From Phycomyces nitens (taxonomy: Eukaryota > Mucoromycota > Mucoromycetes > Mucorales > Phycomycetaceae), in NCBI GenBank assembly GCA_022702545.1, contig JAHRBC010000004.1:3286001-3350000 (forward strand): a stretch of DNA of 64,000 nucleotides, in the 5' to 3' direction. Below the pieces are notes generated by a model, which did no database searches, was not told the origin of the DNA, and was given only the letters and a program-made list of their open reading frames with translations. Made by a program: the position numbers and the translations under genes. How positions within the stretch are numbered: the first letter of the stretch is position 1; every line of letters begins with the position of its first letter. Positions 45,412 to 57,721 of the stretch are shown in pieces.

Positions 45412-47951
45412 CACTACGGCGGAAAAAACGGTAGCTAACTACCGTTTTGGTAGCATTACTACCGTTTTTTCCCACCAAAAAAAATGGTAGTAAAGACTCT
45501 GTATAAGGCGATTTCGGTAGCTGTTACTGTTTTTTTAGTGCGAAAAAAAAGGGTAGTTATGAGACAGGAATAGGCACAGCTACCGTATTTTTTATCCAAC
45601 CAAAATCGTTTCTTTATATACTATAGCCTCTCTTTTATATTACTTTATATACTAGCATCCATTCTTTTTTTACTGCCATTTATTTGAAATAATGGTTTAT
45701 TTTTTATTATAATTTCGATTTATTTCAAATAATATTAAAATATATATAATAATAATATAGAAACATACCAAAAGCAAATACTGTGATATTTGGTAGTAGA
45801 AAAGGGACGGTAGATACTTTGAGACTCTTTATTGTGATTGAGAAAAAGTTAAAGTTATATCCAGTCCTTTATTCAAGAAGTGTGTTAACTTAGTATTTAT
45901 AATTATTGTTATAATTCTTATCAGCTTGGATATTCATTATCATAATAGCTGTGTTATTAGTTAATAGGTATTTTGGGACTTTGTCCCACAATAGATTGGG
46001 TATGGTATTTTCATATTTGGATAAGGATTTCTGGATGGTATAGTTTGTCTTGATTTTAGATAATCCAGCTATTTGGGTTTATATATCACTTTTCTCTGAT
46101 ATACCATTATGCCAAATACAACAAATACTATTTAATATTATAAAACGTATATGGTACAAACCTTTTACTCAAGCTATACACGATGCCAACAACATGTTGT
46201 TATGACTTGGATGGCCTTTGGTCTTCACCGATTGCTATAAAAATATTGTGGTCAGAGAATGAAGCAATCAAATAAACCAAATATATTGTTTTGGGTAGCA
46301 TACCAGTATATATTGTGCTTGTTAATCAGCGTGCCGAGCATCTTGTTGTGAATCACTGTCATGACTTGGAAGGCCTTTGGTCTTCATCAATTGCTATAAA
46401 GATATTGTGGTCAGAGAATGAAGCAATCAAATAAACCGAGCATATTGTTTTGGATAGCATACCAGTATATATTGTGCTTGTTAATCGGTATACCAAGCAT
46501 CTCTTGAATTAATGCCACTATATGAAACGTACAGATGTAAATACTAGATGCAGTAGAAGGAGAATAGAGAATGTGCAATATGATTAATTAAAGAGTGTAA
46601 ACATATTATAATATTCTTACCATAGAAAATATATTGGTGTAAAGTCAGCTCATAAGATTTAAAACTAATTCGAATATAATGGTAGTTGGCAGAATGAGTA
46701 CATCATTAAGAAAACAATATATATATTCTACAGAGATTCCCAGGTGGGGAGGTGGGGAACGACAAACTTTGGTGTAATATAGCTGTAAAAAATTTTCACC
46801 TTTTTTTAGTGTCTGAAAAATTATGAGATGAGTGTTTCATTCCTTGATTAAAGATAGCAGACTTGAAGATGTGGTATACAAGATTCCAATCGGATGTTTA
46901 TGCCATTGACAACCTTACATAAGGGAGGGTCATTTAGTTTTACTTCAAAAAAGTAGAGCAAAGCAAAGAAAAGAAATACAAACTAACCTCGGCATAATAC
47001 AGCTATAAAAAAATTTCATTTTTTTTTGGTGTTTGAAAAAGGGCGAGATGTGTGTTTCATTCCTAGATTAAAAACAGCAGAGCTGAAGATGTGGTATACA
47101 AGATGCCAATCGGGCATTTATTAAGGTGGCAATCTTACGTGATGGAGAGTTATTTGATTTTATTTCAAAGGAGAGGACCAAAGCAAAGATAAAACAGCTA
47201 AAGGAAAAGAGGAAAAGAAAAAGTGTGCTAAAACATATACTAAAAATATGAGAGAACCAATAAGAGCAGCCTAAAGAATATTAAAGACTTAGTCTGTTTC
47301 TCTTAGATGAAGGCTCATTGCTCATTCCTAGTGGTGTAAACCTATATCAAACAGTAGAAATATTATATTAATATTAAATTGAGAATAGATGAGCAACAAA
47401 AAAGCTCTGACTTATAGTACATCTGTCATGATTGGGGATTCAGCCTTGTCATCCATTTGAAATACCTCATCTTCCGAAAGAAAAGAACTGCTTGCTCTTT
47501 CCTGCTATAACATAATAAAAATATTGTATTAATTATAATGTATATTCAAATGTTTGTTAATTAATAAACTTGCCTGGCTGTTCTCTGCTATTTTTCTCTT
47601 ACGAGTCTGGTTTGCACTCTTAAAGGTGTCTTGAAGAAGATTCTTGGCACACCACATTCTTTTGCACTTGTAAATGTGGAGTGCTATTGTCCTAGCCGTG
47701 CCTCACTGGCCACAATCATTGATGACAGGTACGTTGATTTTGTCATCATTGACCAAGAAGTGTCTTCGCTGCTATTGTTATTATTAGTCAAATAATCTCT
47801 TACCTATCCATGGAAAGAGTAATTGGAGTATACTCCAAGCCTATCAGGTCGAGGTCAAAGGACAGTAGAAACGCCAGTTTGCTTGTTAAGCACTTTGCTG
47901 TTCATAACTTTGTCAGTTCAGCAAACAGCTCTCAGAATTATCCTTGTACAA
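45412..47951 (+). mobile_element. Element K, copy 2 (left part, interrupted by element d)
   Basis: CACTACGGCGG starts at 45412, directly after Gypsy pol sequence (possible TSD CTT). The next 2.5 kb is an inverted, roughly 95% copy of 3501 down to about 1155. It contains the two-copy and ~160-bp tandem repeats (two units instead of three). A 150-bp segment at about 45780-46090 is absent from copy 1. It breaks off at 47951 where element d inserted (flank CAA). The rest of K is not in the window. Confidence 0.85.
47602..47951 (+). pseudogene. K transposase remnant, copy 2
   Basis: This is the plus-strand equivalent of the remnant at 1499-1150. V-E-C-Y-C-P-S-R-A-S-L-A-T-I-I-D-D-R is followed by a GT donor (47731). 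After a gap comes an open stretch from ATG 47810 with V-Y-S-K, F-V-S-S-A-N-S-S-Q-N-Y-P. It is interrupted by element d right after Y-P-C-T. Confidence 0.6.
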
Positions 47952-47969
47952 CACTGCAAAAATGACCCC

Positions 47970-49392
47970 AATTTTCATATGTGAAATAAAGTAGGATTCT
48001 GAGAAATAGTGACAATAAAACCTGGGTTCCGATGAAAATTTATCTGAGCTACAGATACATGGGCACATATGGAATGAATTGTTTCCTTCGGCAGACAGAA
48101 TAGTCTGTGCGTGGACAATGGTTTCTTTAGTTACCATGAACCCAGAAAACTCAATTAGGATCAATATTTCTTTACATTTCCGATTGTGATCAGTCTATTT
48201 CTATTTAAAAGACAGTGTTTTTGAAAGGTCTTTCGTCTGTCGGCAGTGTGGAGTGTCACTGCCTACCACTGTATGGCAGTTTCTATTGGATATCATATTA
48301 TGTATTCTATTGATATTTCTTGATATAATTGTCCAGAACCATTTTCTCGAGCTTCTTTAAAAGAACAATTTATGGGAAATAGTTTACAAAAAAAATTTAT
48401 TTGATAAAAAATATTTATTTTCTAGTTGGATTGCCTAGTTATCTATTCAAAGCATGGGCTATTCATATATTAACATTATGGATTACCTTTTACAAATGCA
48501 ATTGAAATGAGCAAAAACAATTTACAGCAATTGAATATGAAATGGGAATACTACTTGGATATATAATGTGAATCTCTATACTGAAAACAAAACATTGATT
48601 AGGTTTATGTATTATGTCTTTTACCATTAGAGAGAGAGAAAACTTACTTGAGGCAGATTCAGCATACTTGGTACTGAATTGAAAACAACAAAGATGTTAA
48701 TAATGTATTATGAATAGAGAATATAACAGAGAAGTTATACTTATAATACACTCGCAAAAAGTATGACTAATATTTAAATATAATATTGCAAGATCTATGA
48801 GAGTAAGATAATAGAATATGAGTGTTAGTCTACATGGGGTTATAGTGTTATTGATCATATATACCATATTATATACTGCTATGGTTCTCAGCCGTGTAAA
48901 GTGCGCAGTATCTATAATTTATAAATGTTTAGTAAGAAAATGAATATTTGTATGGGTCAATCTTTATCTTACCAGTGAGATAAGTTGCGGTATATTTAAT
49001 ACTATTAGTAGTTAAGCAATGTCATTTAGTAAAAGTAAAAGTAAAAATAAAAGGAAAAAGACTTACTTGGATATTTAACTCAAAAAAAAAAGAACAAATG
49101 AGTAAGCAAAGAGGAAAAGGCAAATGAAACCGAAAGAGTGGTTTAAATTGTAAAACAAAATAAAAAATATCCTAAAAGAAAAATCATTGAGTCCAAAACC
49201 AAATCACAAAACTCATATTCATATTACGCTTTCACAAATCATTTATAGCTATAAAAGATGAATATCGAATTCATTATTATATTCTTCATATCACTTAAAG
49301 AAATCTTTATTACTTACTGTGAACTATATTGTATGTATATCTCTTTACTTGTATAATCCTTAATAGTATTTAACTAATTTTGCCTATAGAAA
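47970..49392 (-). other. Left arm of element d, splice-like signals
   Basis: This is the expected place of the mini-exon gene. Minus-strand donor-like sites occur at about 49063 (AAGTAAGTC), 48972 (CTGGTAAGAT), 48656 and 48609, with TATAG/CATAG acceptors between. No continuous open frame could be assembled. A short open stretch at 48164-47913 crosses the element border. AT-rich. Confidence 0.3.
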
Positions 49393-50608
49393 ATGCCTCC
49401 CAATTCTACCAGATCAAGAGCAAATCGAGAGGCCAGTTCTTCTCAGCAGGTGACAGCTGGTCGTATTGAGCAACACCAACTTGGCCCAAGCATACCTCTA
49501 AGCAACAATAGGGACCAGCAGTTCAAAGATCTTTTTGATGAGGTAAAGACTGTCCGGGTTGAAATTGCAACTGTCAACCGAAGACTTGGCATGTTGTTTG
49601 ATACAAACAAAGAGACCAAGACAGCCGTTAGCAATTTGGCCAATGCTCATGCCAATAGTGAGGCTCGTATGGCATCATTTGTCCCAATTGCAATGGCTCC
49701 TGCTGTTGTATCTGAGAAATCTATCAGTGTCAGTGATACTGGTAGAATTATCCTGGTATGTTTAACTCAAATTATATATGTAGACTAACCAAATTATATC
49801 CAGGGCCTCATTAAAGGCAAGATGTGGAAGAAGAACTTGGATTCAGATAACCCGGGTGTGATTGCTGAAAACAACAGCAGAAAAAGATGGAATGAGAACA
49901 AGCAGATTAATCATCCTGATAATATCGCAATCATCAGTTACTTGAAGGAGTATATTCTTTCACAGCCTGAAGCTTCTGGATTTTGGCCTGATACAGTGGT
50001 AAATAAGATCAAGAACAATTACAAGCATTCCCACCGTAAAGCTTGTATGACACCTGAACAAGATGAGGCCAAAAAGCAAAAAGGCCGATCTAACAGCAGG
50101 ATTGCTGAGGTTTGTACAAAATGATTGATTTAAAATATTTTCAGTTTTCTCATATTATATTACATATAGATCCTCCGGCGTCGAATTGCAACATACAAGA
50201 GCAACTGGAGGGTGATTGACGAAGACATGGGGGATAAGCCAGGCAACACAGCTGAGATGGCTTATCTCCATGTTCTTAAAAAAGAAATGATGTCAGATGG
50301 GGAGTCGGAGACAGAGGAGTTGGAGCCCGATTACAAGGTGCGTGTGTTGAATGTTGCTCGGCTGAGATGGAGAAGTGATGAGGTAAATATCTAAAGTATA
50401 TACTTGTAAAACAAGGATGCTAATAAAGGGAATATAGCTCAACAGACTCTTGTCAGTCATTGACCGAGTTGCAAGAGTCTGTGACTCGGCAAAATTCCAG
50501 TCCAAGGCAAAGCCAAGAATGCCAAGGAGACAAAAAACAGAGAATCTTGTTCCCATCCCCTCTCACTTGTGTTCCTCTCTCCCTTCTTGGGCATTTAGAG
50601 ATGAATAA
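49393..50608 (+). CDS. CACTA accessory protein, element d (350 aa, intact)
   Basis: Exons are 49393-49755, 49804-50109 (306 nt), 50170-50382 (213 nt) and 50438-50608, all in phase 0. It starts M-P-P-N-S-T-R-S-R-A-N. A coiled-coil-like region (F-D-E-V-K-T-V-R-V-E-I-A-T-V-N-R-R-L) precedes a short spacer. Exon 2 is K-M-W-K-K-N-L, then R-K-R-W-N-E-N-K-Q-I-N-H-P-D-N and F-W-P-D-T-V-V-N-K-I-K-N-N-Y. Exon 3 is M-M-S-D-G-E-S-E-T-E, then R-L-R-W-R-S-D-E. Exon 4 has a basic K-A-K-P-R-M-P-R-R-Q-K and ends L-P-S-W-A-F-R-D-E. It is the best intact reference for the broken c copy. Confidence 0.85.
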
Positions 50609-50699
50609 AACATTTTCGTAAATGACAAACGACTTATTTTTGGATTAATATAGAATATATAATGGGGTTAGATAAAAGTAAAAGTAAAAGTAAAAGGAA

Positions 50700-50756
50700 A
50701 TAAAAATAAAAATAAAAATAAAAATAAAAATAAAAATAAAAATAAAAATAAAAATA
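50700..50756. repeat. AAAAAT microsatellite
   Basis: This is a run of AAAAAT/TAAAAA repeats (about nine units) between the convergent genes of element d, just past the transposase stop codon. Confidence 0.9.
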
Positions 50757-50761
50757 ATAAA

Positions 50762-53452
50762 TTAATAAGAGATCTTTCTGGGAAGAGGGACTACAAGTCT
50801 TTTTCTAATATCTCCGGTTGTTTTGTACTCCATGATTGCAACAGACATTAGGATACGATGTACTGGGAGGATACACTCGAAATCAAGAGGGTAGAAGGCA
50901 TCTTCAACAATCTCAATTCCCTCAAATTCTCTACTCCTGTCTGATGTAGTTTTGAACCACTTTACGAAAGCAAAGGTATGCTGACTATTGTGGACATTTT
51001 CATGGTGCAGAGAAGAAACAACAGGGCTAAATGTATGAACAAATAGGTATTGAATCTCTCCAACATACGTGTACTCTACTCCAGTCTTGTTTTCAATAAA
51101 AATCGCTTGAATATATGATCCGCAATTCTCTTTGCCATTGATGCCCTTGAATGTCTGGCCTAGGAGATTAACTGACTTCAGCTTTTCGAACCAGTCATTC
51201 ACAAAAGCCGTGCCTTGCATTGTGTCTTTGCAGCTACGGATCTCATTGTCATTATATGCAACCTGGTAGTACTCAACCAAGCAATCATATTCTTCCTTTG
51301 GAATCATTGCTTTTGATCGCTTTTGCTGCATAGTTATAGGTAATGGAATGGGCTCATTGCCTTGGACAGGTATATGTGGATTTTCAGCTGATTCAAGGAA
51401 GTCTGGGAGCGAGAATTGAATTTGAGTGTTTTGGACAGTTATTGTTGAATGCTTTTGATGGTCTGCATTTGTCAACTTGTACAAAATGTCGGCACAGGGA
51501 AAACTTGGTTGGTGCTTCAAAATTGTACGGACATGATTGTTCTTATAGGTCTCTTCCAGGAATTGTCTCATGTAGGTTGATTCGAACCCACTTCGCCTGT
51601 TTGTGTCTATGTTTTTTAAGATACTGTTGTACCTTTCGAAGCTAAAGAGCCAGTAACCATAGAACGGTCCAAAGTCATTGATTGTCTGGCAAAGGTGGAG
51701 GTGGAGGTGCATGTTTGGGGACAGAAGACTATGATCGTAAATCTCCTCGCATCCTTTACAGAACAGCTCAAGAGATGTGTGGCCTTGCTCGATCTCATTG
51801 TCAGAAACACTGGGCTTGGTAAGTAGACGGCATGCATTGACGAAATGCATCCAGTTTGAGAAGTGAAGGTCTGGAATTACGCCCTTTAACGCCACTGGAG
51901 AATAAACCAGGCACCACGATTTCCACTCGTCTGCCTTCATAAATGGAAACCCTTTTCCAATCTTCATCTTAATCTGGGTATAATCGGCCGGCAACACCAT
52001 CTTCTCCACCATCTTCTGCATGGCAACGAGACTCTTATCATTGATTACTCCATCTGCAACCCATCTCTCCATCATCCTCTTGGCAGTGCCTAAGAAAAGA
52101 TTATGCATTGGATCGATGATCGTGCAGCGGACAATATCAAAGTACTGGAGACGATGCAGTTCAGACCAGCGAACACCACTGGCAACTTCAAGGTGCTGCC
52201 TCTCAGCTTGAGTGGGTGCATTTCTCCAGACCTCAGCATCCTTACGATTATCATCTCTAGTGCGAAGGAGCCACTTTGAAGAATCAAATCCAGAATAATC
52301 AACAGAGTTCGTTCCAGCTAACCGATTGAACCGACGATTGCATTTGTGGCAGGCGTTTGTACTCATATGGGACGTAAATCCACATACTTTCCTTGCAGTG
52401 GGGATGTCACAAGCGACCAGAAAGAGAGCGGCACGGACGGTTGCACCAGATGGGTATTGATGGGTCTTGATTTTGATACCCTGGTATAGCTCTTCCAATT
52501 CGTCTACAAGAGGTCTGAGATAATTGTTGATCTCTGATGTCTTCGCTTCTCTTGGCCCTGGCATTAATCCAACAAGGATAATGTTCTCCTTCTTGAACCG
52601 GATATCTCGAGGAAGATTGTTAATGGCAAGGTATATGGCTCCACAAGAATATGTGACTCCATCAAATGGCTGGAACCAGTCAATGTTGAGGGTCAACATT
52701 AATGAACGGTCACTGTCAACAAAGGGAATGCCATTGATATCCAATACTTCATTCCACATTGCACCGTCGTATACATCGAACATCATGTCCTTTGCCTTTG
52801 GACCACGATTCCACGAACTGATATCATCTTCAAACTCAGGGCGGCCAAAGAACAGCTCCAGTGATTTCTTGATGGAGTGAAACACGTACGTTTTCTTTGG
52901 GATCCTAGATCCAGATCCGGACTTGAACAACGGAGTTCCACACAAGGAGTTTTTTCCAAACTTGTCAAACGAGCAGCAAGAAGGAGTGGAGTCATCGTTC
53001 TCATAAATGCTATGGCATTCACCACAAGCAACATACTTCTTTACACCATTTGACAAGACGTCAAGACCAGCCAATCGTCTGAGGCCTTGAACACTCACAG
53101 GAAGACGGAATGGGTCGCAAAAGAATTCCAAGACCTTGTTCACAATTGCAATTAAGACTACGGCACCTCCGTTAACAACATATAATGATATGAAGATGGC
53201 AATTGTAGTAACAATGAATTGGTGAATGAAACCTAATTCTGAGACAGATTCTGAAGAATAGTCTATTTAAAATGAAAATATTATTAATCCATTATTTTCG
53301 TTTCAGGACAAGTATTATATTTAGTACTGTACATACCTTCATCATCAACAATCTCATCGTCACTTGAATCATTGCCATCTGATTCATCAGAAGCAGAGCA
53401 ATTGTCATTCTCATCATCAAACAAAGTGTCGTTCTCAGAAAGAGGTAAGGTT
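50762..53452 (-). pseudogene. Tnp2 transposase of element d, 5' exons lost
   Basis: Exon 4 runs 53262-50762 and exon 3 is partial (53452-53337, acidic L-P-L-S-E-N-D and S-D-G-N-D-S-S-D-D-E-I). Element e removed exons 1, 2 and the start of 3. Exon 4 is fully open (about 833 codons) with N-I-D-W-F-Q-P-F-D-G, I-D-P-M-H-N-L-F-L-G and F-E-R-Y-N-S, C-H-K-C, and the end V-P-L-P-R-K-I-S. The first in-frame ATG in exon 4 would be M-N-K-V-L at 53143. The catalytic part is undamaged, but promoter and N-terminal zinc-finger exon are gone. Confidence 0.85.
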
Positions 53453-53469
53453 CACTGCAAAAGAAGGGT

Positions 53470-54055
53470 TGTATTAGCCAGAATTAGAGATTTTGAATTA
53501 TTACGAATTTTTAAAAATGAATTCTAACTCCATCATTTTGACAATTTTTTAATGATGAGACCTAATTTCGCATTTTATTTCATATATGAGCTCTAAATCG
53601 CATATTTGACGCAAAATAGCACACATTTTAATTGACTTTGCAAAATAAATAAATTAAATTGGCATTATTATTTTTTCATTTTTATAAACTATATCGATTT
53701 TTACGATTATTGCTTTTTTATTGATTGTATAGACAAAACATTCAATATATTTAAGATGAATCAATGTGTACGTAATAATAATGACCAATATTTTAAAATA
53801 AAAAAATAATATTCAAGGATAATTAATAATTTCGGCACCATTAGTAATCCACCAATTTTTTTGAATGTAAGAGATTGGGTTTGTAATGCTTATAAATATT
53901 AAGGGAGATTGATTCAAAGCCCAGATATCAAAAGACGATGATGAATAAATGGTGTGTTTGATAATAGGATTAATAATATATATTGTCTCGCTCTGAAATA
54001 CGATTCATATAAAAAAGAGCCAAATATAATACCTCTTGCTCATATAATCTTTATT
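53470..54055. other. 5' arm of element e
   Basis: AT-rich terminal and promoter region of the e transposase. It contains TATAAATATTAAG (53890-53902), a TATA-like motif about 165 bp before the ATG. No coding sequence supported. Confidence 0.4.
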
Positions 54056-57000
54056 ATGAATAACATTAAAAACGAAACATACAACCTCCTGTGCAAATGT
54101 TCGGCCTGTACCAAATATACAGCCAATGGAATATTGCAGAATGCACAGACATTCATGCGCCATAAGAATTCTGATAATGTGTCAAGCATTGGTCCCAAGG
54201 ATAGAGATGATTGTAAGTGAAATTGTATATCGTTATTCATAATCTAATAATGTTTGTTGTTAATTATTACAGCCAATGTCAGAAGCACAGTTGAAGAAGA
54301 GTCAGATATCATAATGCCTGATATTTCTAATGAGTTTATTGATTGTAAGTGCGATATATTTTGGTTATCAATTACAGGTACTAACTTTTATTTTATTATA
54401 GATGAAGACAGCTTTTCTATCATGTCAGTCAAAACTACTGGACAACAGATACCTTTCTTGAGAGAAGACGATGTTTTTGACATTGAGGAGGAATCAGATG
54501 TTGAGTCATCACTCATTGCAGCTGACAATGAGGATTCCGATTCAAATGATGAATCTAGCGATAAAGATCAGACTGAGATTGATGGCGGCAATGGTTTTGA
54601 ACAAATGATGGCTTCAAGTATGTATACATAAAATACAAACATATTTAATTGTATACAAGTTATTTATCATATACTTTCCTTTGTATTTGGATCCTTGAAG
54701 ATTCATAACATGTCCCAAACCAGCCAGTTCATGGTTATCTTTGGCGTTATCTTCCAAGCATTCTACTTGGTTCAAACGGGAGGATCGGCCATGCTCAAAT
54801 TCTTTCACCATCTTCTTGTTGCCTTTGAGAAGGATGCTGACCTGCCACTTACTGTCAATGCCTTGAAAGCAATGACCGGATTTGACGTAATGACCAAAGG
54901 CATTGTAAAGTACACCATTTGCAACAAGTGCTTTGCAATCTACTCGCCAGACAATCATCAGCCAACATGCACTTTCAAGAAATACTCCAGCACGCATACC
55001 CAAATTTGCAACAATCCAATTTTCACCGATCCATCTGCCAGAGATCCAATCCCGTTCATGGTATTCCCATACAGCTCACTCAAGAATACTTTGACACAGT
55101 ATCTCTGTAAGCCTGGATTTGAGGACAAGCTGTTCCAATGGAGATCAAGAGAGACCGTGGAGAACACCTTCCTTGACATATATGATGGTGCAATGTGGAA
55201 TGAGTTGCTCGATGATAATGATATGCCATTTGTTGACGATGACTATTCCCTCATGTTGACATTGAACGTGGATTGTTTTCAGCCATTCGATGGGCGCACT
55301 CATGCCGGTGGTGCTTTATATCTGTCAATTAATAACTTGCCCAGAGAGGAAATGATGAAGCCAGAAAACATCATTCTTGTTGGCGTCATGCCAGGGCCAA
55401 AGGAAGCAAAGACCGATGAGATGAACAACTTTCTTGAGCCTCTTGTTGACGAGTTGGTTGACTTTTACACTGGAATGACAATCAAGACGGCCATGTTCCC
55501 TGGTGGTGTTCGTGTTCGTGCTGCTCTCATGTGTGTTGCCTGCAATATACCAGCTGCAAGAAAAACCGCGGGATTTACAGGGCATGCAAGCACCAACGCT
55601 TGTCACAAGTGTGCACGTCAGTTTTCGGTGATCGATGGATCAAGCAAGATCGATTACTCTGGGTTTGACGTTGAGAATTGGACACCAAGAGAAAAGGCAG
55701 CCAATGCTGTGCATGCCGAAATGTGGTTCAATGCAGAATCAGACGTCGAATGGGCAGAGTTGGAGAAAAACAATGGTACCCGATATTCTGAATTGCATCG
55801 CCTACACTACTTTGATCCTGTCCGGTGTACGATCGTAGATCCTATGCACAACTTGTTTCTTGGTACAGCCAAACGGATGATCAGCATTTGGAGAGACCTC
55901 GGTTATTTTCCCAGCACCACTCTTGCCCGCATGCAACATCTGGCAGATTCCATTCTTGTTCCTCCTGGATATGCTGTATTGTCCAACAAAATTGCTTCTG
56001 GGTTCCCATATATGAAGGCAGACGAGTGGCGATCGTGGTGTCTTGTGTATTCGCTGGTTGTCCTGGAGAATGCTTTGCCAGAAACAGACTACAATAACTG
56101 GCTAGTATTCGTTGATGCATGCCGTCTATTGACAGGACCATCTGTCACGACTCAGAGTATAGACGAGGCACACCAGCTCCTTGGCAATTTTGGTGAAAAG
56201 TGCGAGATTTTGTATGGAACTGTCAGCATCACACCAAACATGCATCTGCATATGCACTTACGTGAGTCCATGCTTGACTTTGGCCCTGTCTATGCATTCT
56301 GGTTGTATAGCTTTGAACGATACAATGGCAAGCTCAAGAATATCAAGACAAATCGCCGCAATGGATTCGAGGTCACTTTCATGAAGGTCTTCTTGGAAAA
56401 GGGATTCATCAGCAACTTTCTTCAGTTCTATTCTGCCAAACTTTCACTACCCATGGTAGAATTTCTCCAAGAAGTTGCTCAAATAGCACCGACGCCTGTA
56501 AGATCCTTGGTGAACTCTGAGTACGGCCACCCTCCATATATGCAATTCAATCTCAACATGTTCCTCCAAGCTGCCACCAATCCATGGTTTAATGTCACTG
56601 GAAGTGAAGCCCTGCCATTGACCTCGTTGCCATTGAAATTGTCGCCTTTATCTATAATGACTGGCAATCATTATAAGTACTTGGTCGAATTCTATAACAA
56701 GGCTTACCAAGACACTGGGATTTCCTTCTGTGCCACGGATAGCATCCCACTTGGAGGGCATGTCTATATCAATGACCGGATTCGCAAGATGAAGAAGATT
56801 TCGTTGCTAGGACAAGAGTATTGGAGTGGTGAAAAGAAAAAGCGCGGTTCTTTTGTACAAGTCTTGTTTCTGGACAATTCGACAAGTGAATTCGTTGCAT
56901 TTCCCGGCCAGATTGAGTATTTATTTACTCATGTTATCAAGATTGGTGGAATCGAAAGAGTTTCTACTTTTGCTTTCGTCAAATGGTTTCCGACGTATAA

Positions 57001-57190
57001 TGCTGGCAGATATCAACCGTTGATCAACCAAGGTCTGGAGCTGTGGGAAAAGGGGTTTTTAGAGGAGATCATTGAGTGTATTATTCCAGTACATCGTCTG
57101 CATTCTTGCTTTGCATTGACAACTCACAATCTCCAACAAGGGTCTCAAAAACGCCTGATTATTCCATTACCTAGAAAAGTCGTCACTTAA
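54056..57190 (+). CDS. Tnp2-type CACTA transposase, element e (intact, 991 aa)
   Basis: Exons are 54056-54212 (157 nt), 54273-54344 (72 nt), 54402-54617 (216 nt) and 54660-57190. All junctions are phase 1 and the sum is 992 codons. The 42-nt last intron is short, but it is the only canonical choice that keeps frame. Exon 1 is zinc-finger-like (C-K-C-S-A-C...F-M-R-H). Exon 3 is acidic. Catalytic motifs are L-T-L-N-V-D-C-F-Q-P-F-D-G, V-D-P-M-H-N-L-F-L-G and S-F-E-R-Y-N-G, with C-H-K-C between the first two. The end is I-P-L-P-R-K-V-V-T. It is clearly diverged from the C, a/b and c/d subfamilies. Expected to excise and insert elements with its own TIRs. Confidence 0.9.
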
Positions 57191-57721
57191 TAAAAAATTG
57201 CGTTTTTGACCACAAACATCAGCCACGTAATGCTTATTTTTCTTGTTTTACTTTACCATCTGTTATTTTATCAATACATTTTTAAGATTGATTAAAATAT
57301 TAGATTGATATATACAAGTTTCATGTTCTTTAAAACAGATATCAAAACAAATATTTATTTTCTTCAGCTCATTATGCGATAAGCCAAGTAGCTGTTTATT
57401 TAATACCCGATAATCAGCTATATTTTAAAGTTTATACTACATAATATACTAAAAATTTTCATTTAAATTCCAAGTTTATAAAGCCAATGAAAATATTTTA
57501 TTTTACTATTAAATATTTGTTTTGCAATAATTATGACTAAAATAAAATAACCATTAAAAATAATATTGTTTCTCACCATCTTGTCTTTCTTTATTTTTTA
57601 ATGCTTCAACAATACAAAAACGAGTAATGCCAATCCTACCACCATCATCTTCCAGCCCAACAACTTGTTTCAACTTATTCAATAAAGACCATTATATCAA
57701 GACAACCAAATACAAATATTT
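57191..57721. other. Intergenic gap between convergent genes of element e
   Basis: About 530 bp of AT-rich DNA, longer than the 100-150 bp in the other elements. No supported gene, repeat or RNA was seen. Confidence 0.5.

Larger units (their letters stand above)
47952..53452. mobile_element. CACTA element d (right end lost), interrupted by e
   Basis: The left end CACTGCAAAAATGACCCC at 47952 resembles element c. The flank CAA (47949-47951) is the predicted TSD, because the K copy without insertion reads ACAAGTCAGCC at that site. The element is cut at 53452, inside the third exon of its transposase. No matching right terminus follows, so at least the last 0.5-1 kb is missing. It holds an intact accessory gene and a 5'-truncated transposase. 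Confidence 0.85.

Noticed and set aside
1150..47951. One giant inverted repeat between 1150-3501 and 45412-47951
   Set aside because: These are two separate insertions of the K family in opposite orientation; each has its own host sequence.
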